Shown in pieces: positions 17,118-26,025 of a stretch of 64,000 bases of DNA; within the stretch, counting starts at the first letter, position 1; each line of letters starts with the position of its first letter. A model generated the notes under the pieces. The model searched no databases and was not told the origin of the DNA. It worked only from the letters and a program-made list of their open reading frames with translations. Origin of the DNA: Solobacterium sp. (lineage in GTDB: Bacteria > Bacillota_I > Bacilli_A > Erysipelotrichales > Erysipelotrichaceae); assembly GCA_017469885.1 (NCBI GenBank), contig JAFUFO010000036.1, positions 25,991 through 89,990 of the forward strand, in the 5' to 3' direction. The position numbers and the translations under genes were made by a program.

Positions 17118-17624
17118 TTACTGTTCCTTCCTTTCTTTCAGAAGTACAAACTTTTCCAGCGGGAATACCACCGCAAACTGTATGAGTCCCGCAAGCAGTG
17201 CCGCAAGCGTCGGCGCAATCCCGGCATACTGCGGCGCATGCATGGTGATCAGATGCACGACCTTGCCCTGAAGCCAGGTGGAAAAGCATACCAGAACGGT
17301 TATGACCGCAAAAAAGATGATCACATTCTGTTTCGGAGAATCACTGTGAAATGTCGTTTTCCGGTTCTGAAAGTAGCCGTAAATATTCGCGATGACATTC
17401 GACAGGAAAAACGGCAGTACATACCCCCAGTTGCTGTTGCCGGCACCGACGGACTGTTCGGAAAAGATATCCCGCAGAATTCCGGGAAGCGGCGCCTTCC
17501 ATCCCTGCATCAGCACAAAAAACACATTGACAAGCACCAGCTGGAGAATCGTAACCCCTGCCGATACCAGATTAAATTTCAGAAACTGGATAAGTCCCTT
17601 GTTTTTCAATGTCTGTTTCTCCAT
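17118..17624 (-). CDS. GtrA-family membrane protein
   Basis: A 168-residue membrane protein with about four hydrophobic segments (LVSAGVTILQLVLVNVFFVLM, VLPFFLSNVIANIYGYF, VIIFFAVITVLVCFSTWL, TLAALLAGLIQFAVVFPLEKFVLL) and the family hallmark FQNRKTTFHS after the second. GtrA proteins are thought to move polyprenyl-linked sugars across the membrane, often paired with a glycosyltransferase. Here a GT2 gene follows by 3 bp. The start at 17624 has AGGAACC before it; an upstream codon at 17651 has no ribosome site. A TAGAAT box lies only 7 bp before the ATG. Confidence 0.83.
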   Translation of the reverse strand: MEKQTLKNKGLIQFLKFNLVSAGVTILQLVLVNVFFVLMQGWKAPLPGILRDIFSEQSVGAGNSNWGYVLPFFLSNVIANIYGYFQNRKTTFHSDSPKQNVIIFFAVITVLVCFSTWLQGKVVHLITMHAPQYAGIAPTLAALLAGLIQFAVVFPLEKFVLLKERKEQ

Positions 17625-17718
17625 GGTTCCTATTCTAGCGCGATATGGCATTTCCGTGATATCCGCAGAATGAAAACCGATGCGTCCTTTGAAAAAAAGT
17701 AGTAATATAGAAAGGCAC

Positions 17719-17791
17719 GGAGGCTTAGCTCAGCTGGGAGAGCGCACCCTTCACAGGGGTGATGTCGCAGGTTCGAGTCCTGTAGCCTCCA
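17719..17791 (+). tRNA. tRNA-Val (anticodon CAC)
   Basis: A complete cloverleaf. Acceptor GGAGGCT pairs with AGCCTCC, D stem GCTC with GAGC, anticodon stem CACCC with GGGTG around loop TTCACAG (anticodon CAC, reads GUG), and T stem GCAGG with CCTGT around TTCGAGT. The discriminator base is A and the CCA tail is not encoded. It stands alone on plus between two minus-strand operons. Confidence 0.95.
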
Positions 17792-17795
17792 CTTG

Positions 17796-17833
17796 AAAAC
17801 ACCGGTCTGTAAAACAGAAGCCGGTGTTTTTTT
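17796..17833. terminator. Terminator of tRNA-Val, probably bidirectional
   Basis: AAACACCGG (17797-17805) pairs with CCGGTGTTT (17821-17829), followed by a T run on plus. On the minus strand the mirror arm also ends in TTTT, so it may end the suf/mthfS transcript as well. Confidence 0.85.
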
Positions 17834-17838
17834 GATCT

Positions 17839-18369
17839 TCAGTCTGCGTTTGCGACAAGGATCTGATCCAGCGGCACATCCCATGGATCTGCATCAATGG
17901 AATCGACACGCTGTTCCGGATATGCAATTCCGACCTTATACATACCGGAAGTAAGCACCGAGTCATAATAGCCCCTGCCGTATCCGGTACGGTGATTCCT
18001 GCGGTCAAACGATGACAGCGGCACAAACATCAGGTCGATATCCACGCTGTCCACCGCATGTTCTCCGGAAGGCTCCGGAACGCCGAACGTTCCCGGGTGA
18101 AGGTCGTTCATGGATGTGATCCGGTGAAAGGTCAGTGTATTCCCCTCCACTAACGGAACCGCCACCGGTCTCTGCTGCTGGAAGCACCAGTCAAGAAACG
18201 CAAGCGTATCTGCTTCGTCCTTCATCGATACGTAACAGCCGATCATCATGCAGTTATCCGCAAGTTCCTTCATCTGCCGCAGAAGATCTGCGTCATACTG
18301 TGTTCTGCGGTCTGCAGGAATGCCTGCACGGGCCGACAGTCCGATACTGCGTGCGGTCTTCTTGTCCAT
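17839..18369 (-). CDS. 5-formyltetrahydrofolate cyclo-ligase
   Basis: ATP-dependent conversion of 5-formyl-THF to 5,10-methenyl-THF. The 176-residue protein shows the N-terminal ARSIGLSARAGIPADRR region and the ATP/Mg-binding C-terminal motif DRRNHRTGYGRGYYD (about 122-136). The ATG shares one base with the sufB stop (TGATG), so it is the last gene of the suf operon. That placement is unusual in metabolic terms but clear in the sequence. Confidence 0.92.
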   Translation of the reverse strand: MDKKTARSIGLSARAGIPADRRTQYDADLLRQMKELADNCMMIGCYVSMKDEADTLAFLDWCFQQQRPVAVPLVEGNTLTFHRITSMNDLHPGTFGVPEPSGEHAVDSVDIDLMFVPLSSFDRRNHRTGYGRGYYDSVLTSGMYKVGIAYPEQRVDSIDADPWDVPLDQILVANAD

Positions 18370-19781
18370 CAGCCGATGGATCCGCTCATATCGATCTTGA
18401 GCAGCTGGTTCAGTTCAACCGCATATTCCATCGGAAGCTCACGGGTAAACGGCTCCAGGAAGCCCATGACGATCATTTCGGTCGCCTGTTCTTCACTCAG
18501 TCCCCGGCTCATCAGATAGAAGAGTTCTTCTTCGGAAATCTTGGATACTTTCGCTTCATGTTCAATCACGGAAGTGTTGTTTTCATTGATATTCAGTGGA
18601 ATCGTATCAGACTTGGACCGGTCATCGAGAATCAGCGTATCGCATTCGATCTTGGCACGGGACCAGTCTGCCTTCGGGGTGAAGCGGATCCAGTCACGGA
18701 AGTTCGTTACACCGCCGTTGCGGGAAATCGACTTCGAAATGATGGAGCTGCTGGTATGCGGCGCCAGATGGATCATCTTTGCGCCGGTATCCTGGAACTG
18801 GTTCTGAGAACCGACCGCAATGGAGATGCACATACCGTGGGCATATTCGCCCGCAAGGATACATGCCGGATACTTCATGGAGATGCGGGATCCGATGTTT
18901 CCGTCAATCCACTCCATGGTTCCCCCTGCTTCAACGCGGGCACGTTTTGTGACAAGGTTGAGAATGTTGGAACTCCAGTTCTGAACACTGGAATACCGGC
19001 ATTTTGCATTCTTGCCGACAAATACTTCGACGACTGCCGCATGCATGGAATCTTTGGAATACTGCGGTGCAGTGCAGCCTTCCACATAAGAGCACTCCGC
19101 ACCGTCATCCACGATGATGATGGAACGCTCAAACTGTCCCATCGATTCGGAGTTGATCCGGAAATAGGACTGGAGCGGCTTCTCGAGTTTTACGCCGGGC
19201 GGCACATAGATGAAGCTTCCGCCGGACCATACAGCGGAGTTGAGTGCCGCAAGCTTGTTGTCGGATGCCGGCACAATCGTCGCAAAATACTTCCGGAAGA
19301 TTTCCGGATATTCCCGGAGTCCGCTGTCGATATCCAGGAAGATAACGCCTTTGGACTGCACTTCTTCCAGCATGTTGTGATAGACCGCTTCGGACTCGTA
19401 CTGCGTCGTTACACCTGCGAGATATTTCCGTTCCGCTTCAGGAATACCGAGTTTCTCAAAGGTATTCTTGACCTCTTCCGGGACATCGTCCCAGCTGCGT
19501 TCCGCTTCTTCACTGACGCGCTTGTAATAGGTAAAATCCTGGAAATCAATTTCGGAAAGATCCGGTCCCCATTCAGGCATCGGCATCTCCTCAAACTGAT
19601 GATAGGATTTCACGCGGAATTCCGTCATCCATTCCGGTTCCTGTTTGATCTTGCTGATGGTACGGACAACGTCTTCATTGATACCCTTTCCGGTGTCAAA
19701 AATACTGATGTCCTTATCGGAGAAGCCGTACTTATATTCATCCTGGGCGGCAAGAATTTCACGGTTATTGGATTCACTCAT
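18369..19781 (-). CDS. sufB: Fe-S cluster scaffold protein SufB
   Basis: Core of the SufBCD scaffold on which clusters form. The 470-residue protein matches the usual length and has [58 protein letters not shown] and the conserved end [27 protein letters not shown]. It overlaps sufU (ATGA) upstream and the cyclo-ligase gene downstream. Order sufC-sufD-sufS-sufU-sufB matches Bacillota. Confidence 0.97.
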   Translation of the reverse strand: MSESNNREILAAQDEYKYGFSDKDISIFDTGKGINEDVVRTISKIKQEPEWMTEFRVKSYHQFEEMPMPEWGPDLSEIDFQDFTYYKRVSEEAERSWDDVPEEVKNTFEKLGIPEAERKYLAGVTTQYESEAVYHNMLEEVQSKGVIFLDIDSGLREYPEIFRKYFATIVPASDNKLAALNSAVWSGGSFIYVPPGVKLEKPLQSYFRINSESMGQFERSIIIVDDGAECSYVEGCTAPQYSKDSMHAAVVEVFVGKNAKCRYSSVQNWSSNILNLVTKRARVEAGGTMEWIDGNIGSRISMKYPACILAGEYAHGMCISIAVGSQNQFQDTGAKMIHLAPHTSSSIISKSISRNGGVTNFRDWIRFTPKADWSRAKIECDTLILDDRSKSDTIPLNINENNTSVIEHEAKVSKISEEELFYLMSRGLSEEQATEMIVMGFLEPFTRELPMEYAVELNQLLKIDMSGSIG

Positions 19782-20233
19782 TGTTCGCCCTCACTTTCCG
19801 CAATCATCTGTTTCATTGCATTCCATCCGATGGTGGCACACTTGATCCGGTTCGCCTGACGGTACACATTCTTCATGGCAACCGCCTCTTCCAGTTTTGC
19901 GGCGTCATATTCCTTCCCGTCCACCATGTTCATATATTCATTGATCAGATCGGATGCTTCTTCGACGGTTTTGCCTTTCAGAAGATCGGACATGATCGAT
20001 GTGCTGGCAGTAGAGATCGTGCATGCGACACCGTCAAACCGGATGTCTTTGATTACACCGTCTTCAATGTCCGCCTGCACAGTGATGTCATCGATGCAGC
20101 TTTCGCTGGACATATGTGCCCTGCGGTAGCGCATATCATCCACAAGGCTGTGATTGTGCGGATATTTATAATGATCCATGATCAGTTCACGGAGAACCAT
20201 CGGATCATCCAGCAGATTTTCATACTCACTCAT
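19778..20233 (-). CDS. sufU: Fe-S assembly protein SufU
   Basis: Zinc-dependent sulfurtransferase that takes persulfide sulfur from SufS. The 151-residue IscU-like protein has [14 protein letters not shown], the first ligand region [27 protein letters not shown] with the active Cys, and [15 protein letters not shown] near the end. It lies 15 bp after sufS and overlaps sufB. Confidence 0.94.
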   Translation of the reverse strand: MSEYENLLDDPMVLRELIMDHYKYPHNHSLVDDMRYRRAHMSSESCIDDITVQADIEDGVIKDIRFDGVACTISTASTSIMSDLLKGKTVEEASDLINEYMNMVDGKEYDAAKLEEAVAMKNVYRQANRIKCATIGWNAMKQMIAESEGEQ

Positions 20234-20248
20234 ATGTCTGTCATCTCC

Positions 20249-21469
20249 TCAGAAGAAAATACCGACCGCATTTTCCAGCGATATCTCGGAACATACCTTT
20301 ACACAGCGGTCCACTTCTTCTTTTGTGTTGTAAAAATAAAGCGATGCACGGATCGTACTGTCCGTACCGATAATCTCATGCAGGATCTTTGCGCAGTGAT
20401 TGCCGGAACGAACGGCAATATTCTTCGCCGCAAGATATCCTGCCGCATCCTGGGAGAACACTTCCCTGTCATTGAATGCCAGCGGACCGTATTCGTTGTC
20501 CGGATTGTAGATCACGATATTTTCAAGCGCAGAAAGCTTCTCAAGGAAATACGCACGCAGTTCCTTTTCATACGCATGGATCTCATCCAGACCGATCTGC
20601 ATCAGATAATCACATGCGGCCGCAGCGCCGATGACGCCTTCAATGTTCGGTGTACCGGCCTCGAATTTGGTCGGCGCATGTTTCAGTTCATACGTGCAGG
20701 CCTTCTGAAAGCGTGCATTCATATCGCCGCCCATGAAGACCGGCTCCATACGCTCCAGAAGATCATACTTTCCATACAGGATTCCCACCCCGTCCGGGCC
20801 GCACATCTTATGCGCGGAGAACGCAAGGAAATCAATATCGAGATCCTGTACATCGATCTTCATATGCGGGACTGCCTGTGCGCCGTCCGCAATAAACAGT
20901 GCACCATGCTTATGGGCCATGGCCGCAAGTTCTTTCACCGGAAGAATACTTCCAAGCACATTTGTCACAAGCGCAGCCGCAACCGCCTTGACCTCCGGGG
21001 TAAAGCAGGTTTCAGCTGCCTTCAGATCAAGATTTGCCTGTGCATCCATCGGAAGATAGCGCACTTCAATACCATAGTCTTCCTTCAGTCGGAACCACGG
21101 CAGAAGATTGCTGGCATGTTCTGCCTCCGTCGTCAGGATGACATCGCCCTTCTTCAGAAATCCATGCGCAAGGCCATAGGCGATCTGGTTCATGGATGCG
21201 GTCGCATTATGCGTAAAGACAATCTCCTTCGGACTGCAGTTCAAAAGCTTCGCAAATGAACTGCGGGCACCGTCATACAGGCGGTCATTCTCTGCCGCAA
21301 TCGCATAGTCCCCGCGGTGAACATTGGAGGTATGCCGTGTATAAAACGAGGTTACCGCATCAATGACACACTGGGGCTTCAATGTTGTAGCGCCGTTGTC
21401 AAAATAGACCAGGTCCGGATTTGCCTCAAAAAACGGAAAGTCTTTGCGTATCGCCTGTACATCGATCAT
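20249..21469 (-). CDS. sufS: Cysteine desulfurase SufS
   Basis: PLP enzyme that releases sulfur from cysteine as a persulfide. The 406-residue protein has YFDNGATTLKPQCVI, THNATASMNQIAYGL, the PLP lysine in FSAHKMCGPDGVG (about 223-235) and the active-site Cys in RSGNHCAKILHE (about 362-373). The length is that of group II desulfurases. Its ATG overlaps the sufD stop by 4 bp. Confidence 0.96.
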   Translation of the reverse strand: MIDVQAIRKDFPFFEANPDLVYFDNGATTLKPQCVIDAVTSFYTRHTSNVHRGDYAIAAENDRLYDGARSSFAKLLNCSPKEIVFTHNATASMNQIAYGLAHGFLKKGDVILTTEAEHASNLLPWFRLKEDYGIEVRYLPMDAQANLDLKAAETCFTPEVKAVAAALVTNVLGSILPVKELAAMAHKHGALFIADGAQAVPHMKIDVQDLDIDFLAFSAHKMCGPDGVGILYGKYDLLERMEPVFMGGDMNARFQKACTYELKHAPTKFEAGTPNIEGVIGAAAACDYLMQIGLDEIHAYEKELRAYFLEKLSALENIVIYNPDNEYGPLAFNDREVFSQDAAGYLAAKNIAVRSGNHCAKILHEIIGTDSTIRASLYFYNTKEEVDRCVKVCSEISLENAVGIFF

Positions 21470-22263
21470 AGCGCGCTCAGCTTCCTTTCCAGTTCTTCCC
21501 GCAGGACGGTTCGAACCTCTTCGTTTTCAATGACATCCGCAACCGGCATCAGATAGCCGGAAGAAATCAGCGCAGTGACCTGCGGAAGCGTCAGACCGCG
21601 GCTCATCAGGTAATACAGCTGTTCATCATCAACACGGCCGATCGACATCGCATGGCTTGCCTCTACATCGTTTTCATCGATCAGAAGTTCCGGAAGAATC
21701 GTGGAACGCTGGCCATCCTCAAAACTGAGCGCACGGCTGGTCTGATGGTTCTTTGACTGCTTAGCGCCGTTGACGATGGATCCGATCGCATCGATCATCA
21801 GGCGGCCTTCTTTCATAACAACCGCAAAATTCCGCATTTCCCCAAGGGTATGCGGCGCGAAATTCACCATATTCATCCGATAGTTGATGTTCGAAGACGC
21901 AAGCGTTGCGGAAAGAATCTCACCATGCGCATTAGGTCTGCGCAGCGCAAAATAGATGCTGCGGTCAACTGCAGCACCGCCGCATTCGCCATACGCCGCA
22001 ATCAGATGTGCATCTTCTCCGACTTCATAGGATTCATCACATTCCAGAGGCGCACTGCATTCATTCCAGAACAGCAGTGTCGCTTCACAGCCGTCTGCCG
22101 CATATCCGCGGATGCGCAGTGACTTTGCGCCGCGGATACGGAACAGTGCCTGGCAGTTCGTATCACACGTAACGGAAAGATCCAGTTTCCGGTCACTTTC
22201 GATCAGATATTCCTGAAACCCGGACTCCAGACGGATATTCTGATTTACACGAATCTCCTTCAT
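21466..22263 (-). CDS. sufD: SufD-like scaffold subunit (short form)
   Basis: Partner of SufB and SufC in the cluster scaffold. At 265 residues it is much shorter than the usual 400 or more. It keeps the beta-helix core and C-terminal helical part with DENDVEASHAMSIGRVDDEQLYYLMSRGLT, including the conserved His. The N-terminal helical domain is reduced to about 30 residues. The ATG directly follows the sufC stop. The assignment rests on context plus the C-terminal motif. Confidence 0.9.
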   Translation of the reverse strand: MKEIRVNQNIRLESGFQEYLIESDRKLDLSVTCDTNCQALFRIRGAKSLRIRGYAADGCEATLLFWNECSAPLECDESYEVGEDAHLIAAYGECGGAAVDRSIYFALRRPNAHGEILSATLASSNINYRMNMVNFAPHTLGEMRNFAVVMKEGRLMIDAIGSIVNGAKQSKNHQTSRALSFEDGQRSTILPELLIDENDVEASHAMSIGRVDDEQLYYLMSRGLTLPQVTALISSGYLMPVADVIENEEVRTVLREELERKLSAL

Positions 22264-23094
22264 TTACTTTCCCTGTGCTTTCTGTGCCACCGCGCATGAG
22301 CCAAGGCTTACCGGTGCTTTTCTGCGCTCTGCCTCACTTGCCGGCTGAACACCGTAATCACGGTAAATCCAGTCGTAGCCTTCTTCATCGATCCGCTTGG
22401 CAAGTGCAGCGTCTCCCTCGACAACAATCTTTCCATCAACAAGGACATGAACAAACTGCGGTTCAATCAGTTCATAGAACCGTTCATAATGTGAAACCAC
22501 GATCAGGCTGAGCGGATATTCCTTCCGCATGTTGTTGATGGCGTTTGCGACAACATGGAGCGCATCAACGTCAAGTCCGGAATCCAGTTCATCCAGCATG
22601 GCAAGATCCGGTTTGAGAAGTTCCATCTGAACGATCTCATTCCGCTTCTTTTCACCGCCGGAAAAGCCTTCGTTCAGAAAACGATGGGCAAGGTCTTCCT
22701 TCATTTCAAGATCCTTGATGGTCTTTTCCATTGCTTTGATAAACGTAAACAGCGGAACCGGGGATTCCCTGCGGACATTCATTGCGGCACGCATGAAGTC
22801 ACTGTTGGTGACACCCGGGATCTCCTGAGGGTACTGCATGGCCAGGAACAGGCCGGCGCGGCTTCGTGCATCGACCGGCATGGCGAGCACATCCTGTCCG
22901 TCGAAGGTAATGGATCCTTCGGTCACAATGTATTTCGGATGACCCATGATTGCCGCAAGCAGCGTGGATTTTCCGTTGCCGTTCGGGCCCATCAGCGCAT
23001 GTACCTCACCGCTGTTTACAGTGAGGTCTACCCCTTTCAGTATTTCTTTTCCTTCCACCGTAACGTGGAGATTTTCGATTACTAAACGTTTCAT
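22264..23094 (-). CDS. sufC: Fe-S assembly ATPase SufC
   Basis: ABC-type ATPase that drives SufBCD conformational change. The 276-residue protein has Walker A GPNGNGKSTL (residues 36-45), the SufC-type FLAMQYPQEIPGV, the signature FSGGEKKRNE, Walker B LAMLDELDSGLD and the H-loop VVSHYERF. It is first in the operon, behind its own promoter. Confidence 0.97.
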   Translation of the reverse strand: MKRLVIENLHVTVEGKEILKGVDLTVNSGEVHALMGPNGNGKSTLLAAIMGHPKYIVTEGSITFDGQDVLAMPVDARSRAGLFLAMQYPQEIPGVTNSDFMRAAMNVRRESPVPLFTFIKAMEKTIKDLEMKEDLAHRFLNEGFSGGEKKRNEIVQMELLKPDLAMLDELDSGLDVDALHVVANAINNMRKEYPLSLIVVSHYERFYELIEPQFVHVLVDGKIVVEGDAALAKRIDEEGYDWIYRDYGVQPASEAERRKAPVSLGSCAVAQKAQGK

Positions 23095-23125
23095 ATGTTG
23101 TCTTTTTTCCTTTTTGTCCTATCGG

Positions 23126-23131
23126 ATTATA
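23126..23131 (-). promoter_or_regulatory. suf operon promoter -10
   Basis: A perfect TATAAT on minus, 31 bp before the sufC start. A poor -35 candidate (AAGACG) lies 16 bp further upstream. The ribosome site is a purine stretch (AAAAAGGAAAAAAGA) in the leader. Confidence 0.5.
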
Positions 23132-23225
23132 ACACAGGGGTTCTGCCTCGTCTTGTTTTAAACCTTCTGGGGAGGAGTGAGGAAAAAGATTCAGATAAAA
23201 TTCACACAGGAGAGGCCAAGGAAAA

Positions 23226-23253
23226 TTGCATTCAAAAAAGACTGGTATATAAT
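23226..23253 (+). promoter_or_regulatory. Promoter of the foldase pair
   Basis: -35-like TTGCAT (23226-23231), 16 bp, then -10 TATAAT (23248-23253). An AGGAGG ribosome site follows just before the start codon at 23280. Confidence 0.5.
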
Positions 23254-23279
23254 AGAAAAGCGTGTTTCAGGAGGAAGAA

Positions 23280-24287
23280 ATGAACAACTTTGTTAAGAAG
23301 AACTGGTTTGTCTGCCTTCTTATCGTACTGTTCGCGGGAATTTCCGTGTTCTACATCTACGATACCAACAAAGGCAAACTCAAAGGAAAGACAGCAAACG
23401 GCGAAGGCGTCGTTTACTCCGTCGGCGATACGGATGTAACCGCAACGGATTTCTACAATTCCATGTATGAATCCAACGGACCTGCGGCGCTGTTTCAGAA
23501 AATCGTCACTACGGTCGCTGACAAGTCAGTTGAGACGACGGATACGATGAAGGAGAATGCCAAGACGCAGGCAGAAAGCGTAATCTCCAATTACGCCACC
23601 AACTATCCGACAAACTACCGTGAAATGCTCGACAGTCAGCTGGTCTCCCTTGGCTATTCGGGAATGGATGGTCTGGAAGATTATCTGGTCAATGTGTTCA
23701 AGCAGACAGAACTGACTGCCCAGTATGTCAAGGAGCACTTCGATGAACTCCAGGTCCGCAACATTTCCTACATTCTGGTCCGCTTCGAAAACGGCGATTC
23801 CGGTGAAGGAACTCCGACCGAGGATGAACAGAACCGTATGGCTGCGGTTGACCACGGACTGGAAACCGGTACATTCGAGGATACCGCAAAGGCACTCTCG
23901 GAAGATCCGTCCAGCGCTCCCAACGGCGGTGTGCTTGGCACCCTTGATGCCAACACCACTTCACTGGACAGTGCATTCCAGGCAGCTGCGCTTGGCTTAA
24001 AGGAAGGCGAAGTATCAGAATGGGTATACTCTTCCAACTTCGGTTACTTCCGCATCAAGTGCAACGCATCCACGCATGAAGGAATGGTCAAGGCATATCG
24101 TGAACAGAACAGCCTCACCGAAGACGTTGAAGTTACCGACGGTGAAATCTACAGCGATCTGCTGAATACCTATGACACAACCCTGACCAATAAGGTCATC
24201 TGGGAAAAGGCCGAAGAACTCGGACTCACCTTCCCGGATCCGGAAGTTGAAAAAGCAGTCCGCGCATATGCGGGAATGGAGGACTGA
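23280..24287 (+). CDS. Membrane-anchored parvulin-type peptidyl-prolyl isomerase
   Basis: A PrsA/SurA-like foldase for exported proteins. The 335-residue product has an N-terminal membrane anchor (NWFVCLLIVLFAGISVFYIY, residues 8-27), a SurA_N-like helical region starting VYSVGDTDVTATDFYNSMYE, and a parvulin domain (about 160-270: VRNISYILVRFENG, ALSEDPSSAPNGGVLGTL, GLKEGEVSEWVYSSNFGYF). There is no lipobox, unlike classical PrsA, so it stays as a signal-anchored protein. The start at 23280 follows AGGAGGAAGAA. It forms an operon with the lipoprotein gene downstream (2-bp gap). Confidence 0.88.
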   Translation: MNNFVKKNWFVCLLIVLFAGISVFYIYDTNKGKLKGKTANGEGVVYSVGDTDVTATDFYNSMYESNGPAALFQKIVTTVADKSVETTDTMKENAKTQAESVISNYATNYPTNYREMLDSQLVSLGYSGMDGLEDYLVNVFKQTELTAQYVKEHFDELQVRNISYILVRFENGDSGEGTPTEDEQNRMAAVDHGLETGTFEDTAKALSEDPSSAPNGGVLGTLDANTTSLDSAFQAAALGLKEGEVSEWVYSSNFGYFRIKCNASTHEGMVKAYREQNSLTEDVEVTDGEIYSDLLNTYDTTLTNKVIWEKAEELGLTFPDPEVEKAVRAYAGMED

Positions 24288-24289
24288 AC

Positions 24290-25195
24290 ATGAACAGTAT
24301 GAAGAAACTGATGTGTGCAGGTCTTGCACTTCTCATGCTTGCCGGCTGTAAGGATGCGACCGCTGCCCTTGCCAACAGTAAGGAAACCCTGATGACGGTC
24401 GGTGACACCACCGTTACCAAGGGTGATCTCTACAACATGATGTTCGCATCTGTCGGCGCAAATACCGCCAATACCGATGTCATGAACCGGATTGCGGCAC
24501 AGGAAATTGAAGTTACCGAGGAAATGAAGGAAGAAGCACTGAACCAGGTTCAGTTCTACACAATGATGTACGGTGATCAGTTCACCGAATTTCTGGATTC
24601 CATGGGACTCACGGAAGACACCTATGCGGAGAAGTACATTCTCCCCAATACCCTTACCAGCAAGCTGGTCGAGAAATATACCGAAGAAAACTTCGACTCC
24701 CTCTGCGGCAGCTTTGATCCGCTGAAGGCAATCGTACTGAGCTTCACTACGGAAGACGATGCCTCTGCGGCACTCAGCGCACTCAAGGACGGAAGTGTTA
24801 CACCGGCTGAAGCAGCCAAGGATAATAATTCTTCCAGTTCCGGCTCTGAAGAAGTCATCACGATGAATACAACATCGTATGATTCCGCTGCCCTCTCCGT
24901 ACTGCGCTCCATGTCTGTGGATGACGGCTGGACTGAGGTTCCCTCTTCTGACGGCGCAACCTTCTATGTTCTGAAGCTTGTCTCGCATGATCCGGCAGAG
25001 TTTAAGGAAGACGCGGTCAAGGCGATTTCCGGAATCACTGCAGTCACAAATGAGAGTAATGAGTTCTACCTGCGGAAGTACAACTTCCATGTGTATGACA
25101 TCAACCTCTACAACGGACTCAAGGAACTCAATCCGGACATCCTGATTCAGGACAAACCGGCACCTACCCCGACACCGTCTGCCGAAGCAGAATAA
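24290..25195 (+). CDS. Foldase-like lipoprotein
   Basis: A 301-residue lipoprotein with a signal peptide and lipobox LAGC (Cys at 20). Its early region LMTVGDTTVTKGDLYNMMFA repeats the SurA_N pattern of the preceding protein, so the two may be diverged paralogues. The parvulin part is weak: the canonical active-site stretch is not visible in the middle. The tail is Pro/Thr-rich (PAPTPTPSAEAE). The role is probably chaperoning of exported proteins at the outer face of the membrane, without assured isomerase activity. Confidence 0.8.
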   Translation: MNSMKKLMCAGLALLMLAGCKDATAALANSKETLMTVGDTTVTKGDLYNMMFASVGANTANTDVMNRIAAQEIEVTEEMKEEALNQVQFYTMMYGDQFTEFLDSMGLTEDTYAEKYILPNTLTSKLVEKYTEENFDSLCGSFDPLKAIVLSFTTEDDASAALSALKDGSVTPAEAAKDNNSSSSGSEEVITMNTTSYDSAALSVLRSMSVDDGWTEVPSSDGATFYVLKLVSHDPAEFKEDAVKAISGITAVTNESNEFYLRKYNFHVYDINLYNGLKELNPDILIQDKPAPTPTPSAEAE

Positions 25196-25201
25196 ATCAT
25201 A

Positions 25202-25340
25202 ACCACCCGTAAAACGGGTGGTTTGCTCTGAGGCTATAAGCCTCTGAATGCAAGCCAGCGTCTCAAGGCGCTGGCTTTTCCATACTCACGTATGTCGAAG
25301 CCACCTTTGTTATTACAACCGTGGCCGGCCGTAAACGGCC
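25202..25340. repeat. Right-end hairpins of the IS200-like element
   Basis: Four perfect hairpins: ACCACCCG/CGGGTGGT (25202-25209 with 25215-25222), GAGGCT/AGCCTC (25230-25235 with 25239-25244), GCCAGCG/CGCTGGC (25254-25260 with 25269-25275, then TTTT), and GGCCG/CGGCC (25327-25331 with 25336-25340). One of them may also end the lipoprotein transcript. Confidence 0.7.
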
Positions 25341-25343
25341 TTA

Positions 25344-25850
25344 TTATCTTTTCCTGTTCGGATTCTCTTTTCTGATCTGCTTGTCTTCCCCGAACGGATC
25401 TTCATACTCTCTCACGCTCAGTTTGTCCTTCGCAATATCATCTTTTTCCTGATCCTGTATGTACTTTCTGACTGTCGCTTCATTCAGTCCGACCGTACTC
25501 ACATAATATCCATCTGCCCAAAAGTGTCTGTTGCCAAATTTGTACTTTAAGTTCCCGTGTTTTTCGAAGATCATCATCGACAGCTTTCCCTTCAGATATC
25601 CCATGAAACTGCTTACCGAAATCTTCGGTGGTATCGACACCAGTATGTGCACATGGTCTGGCATCATATGCCCTTCGATTATCTCCACTCCCTTGTATGC
25701 ACATAGTCTCTTGATGTACTCTGCGATATCTCTCCGCAGCTGATTGTAAATTATCTTTCTTCTGTACTTTGGAGTGAACACGATATGGTATCTTGTATAA
25801 TACTTTGTGTGCCAATGAATCGTACTTCTTGGCCATATTAAACACCTCAT
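25344..25850 (-). CDS. IS200-like Y1 transposase TnpA, frameshifted near the start
   Basis: A HUH single-strand transposase. The body is intact: YHIVFTPKYRRK, the HUH motif in MMPDHVHILVSIPP, FGNRHFWADGYYVSTVG and the catalytic Tyr in NEATVRKYIQDQ. The typical N terminus MAKKYDSLAH is encoded from an ATG at 25836 with a good GAGGTG site, but in another frame. It joins the body at a CACACA-like stretch (25806-25812), as if two bases were lost. The listed frame gives the unusual beginning MRCLIWPRSTIHWHTKYY. The gene is probably inactive or poorly made unless the ribosome shifts. Confidence 0.8.
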   Translation of the reverse strand: MRCLIWPRSTIHWHTKYYTRYHIVFTPKYRRKIIYNQLRRDIAEYIKRLCAYKGVEIIEGHMMPDHVHILVSIPPKISVSSFMGYLKGKLSMMIFEKHGNLKYKFGNRHFWADGYYVSTVGLNEATVRKYIQDQEKDDIAKDKLSVREYEDPFGEDKQIRKENPNRKR

Positions 25851-25859
25851 CTTTCTATT

Positions 25860-25945
25860 CTGGTGACTTCGACACTCACCAGCTTAGTCAGATGGGGTGC
25901 TTCTTTCTACAAGAAGCACCTGCCTTCCACCTGCCTAGCAGGTGG
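25860..25945. repeat. Left-end hairpins of the IS200-like element
   Basis: Three perfect hairpins upstream of tnpA: CTGGTGA/TCACCAG (25860-25866 with 25876-25882), GGTGCTTCTT/AAGAAGCACC (25896-25905 with 25911-25920) and CCACCTGC/GCAGGTGG (25927-25934 with 25938-25945). In IS200, left-end hairpins act as a transcription block and hide the tnpA ribosome site; these are placed to do the same. Confidence 0.72.
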
Positions 25946-26025
25946 TTTTATTGTTTCGCGCAATTCACTCTTCCTTTTATTTGTTATCTCCAGCGTGCGC
26001 TCAACTGTCCACCAGGACGAACAGG

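Larger units (their letters stand above)
25200..25946 (-). mobile_element. IS200/IS605-family element (tnpA only)
   Basis: A Y1 transposase gene is flanked by hairpin-rich ends, as in IS200/IS605 elements, which lack inverted repeats. Read with tnpA, the left end carries AAACCACCTGC...GCAGGTGG (25927-25945) and the right end AAACCACCCG...CGGGTGGTT (25202-25222), similar palindromes that probably mark the TnpA binding sites. No tnpB is present. It lies between the foldase lipoprotein gene and a plus-strand terminator at 26026 that may originally have belonged to that gene. Confidence 0.78.

Noticed and set aside
18135..21259. Two plus-strand frames of 574 and 492 codons opposite sufB, sufU and sufS
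   Set aside because: They cross several real gene boundaries and contain no domain; the suf genes on minus are certain.
23095..23279. A small plus-strand frame before the foldase gene
   Set aside because: It runs through the suf and foldase promoters and lacks a ribosome site.
25202..25340. Repeated hairpins considered as a CRISPR array
   Set aside because: The units differ in sequence and spacing and there are no cas genes; they fit IS200 ends.
25480..25845. Second tnpA frame as an independent gene
   Set aside because: Only its first ten codons resemble TnpA; the rest is the wrong frame of the transposase body.
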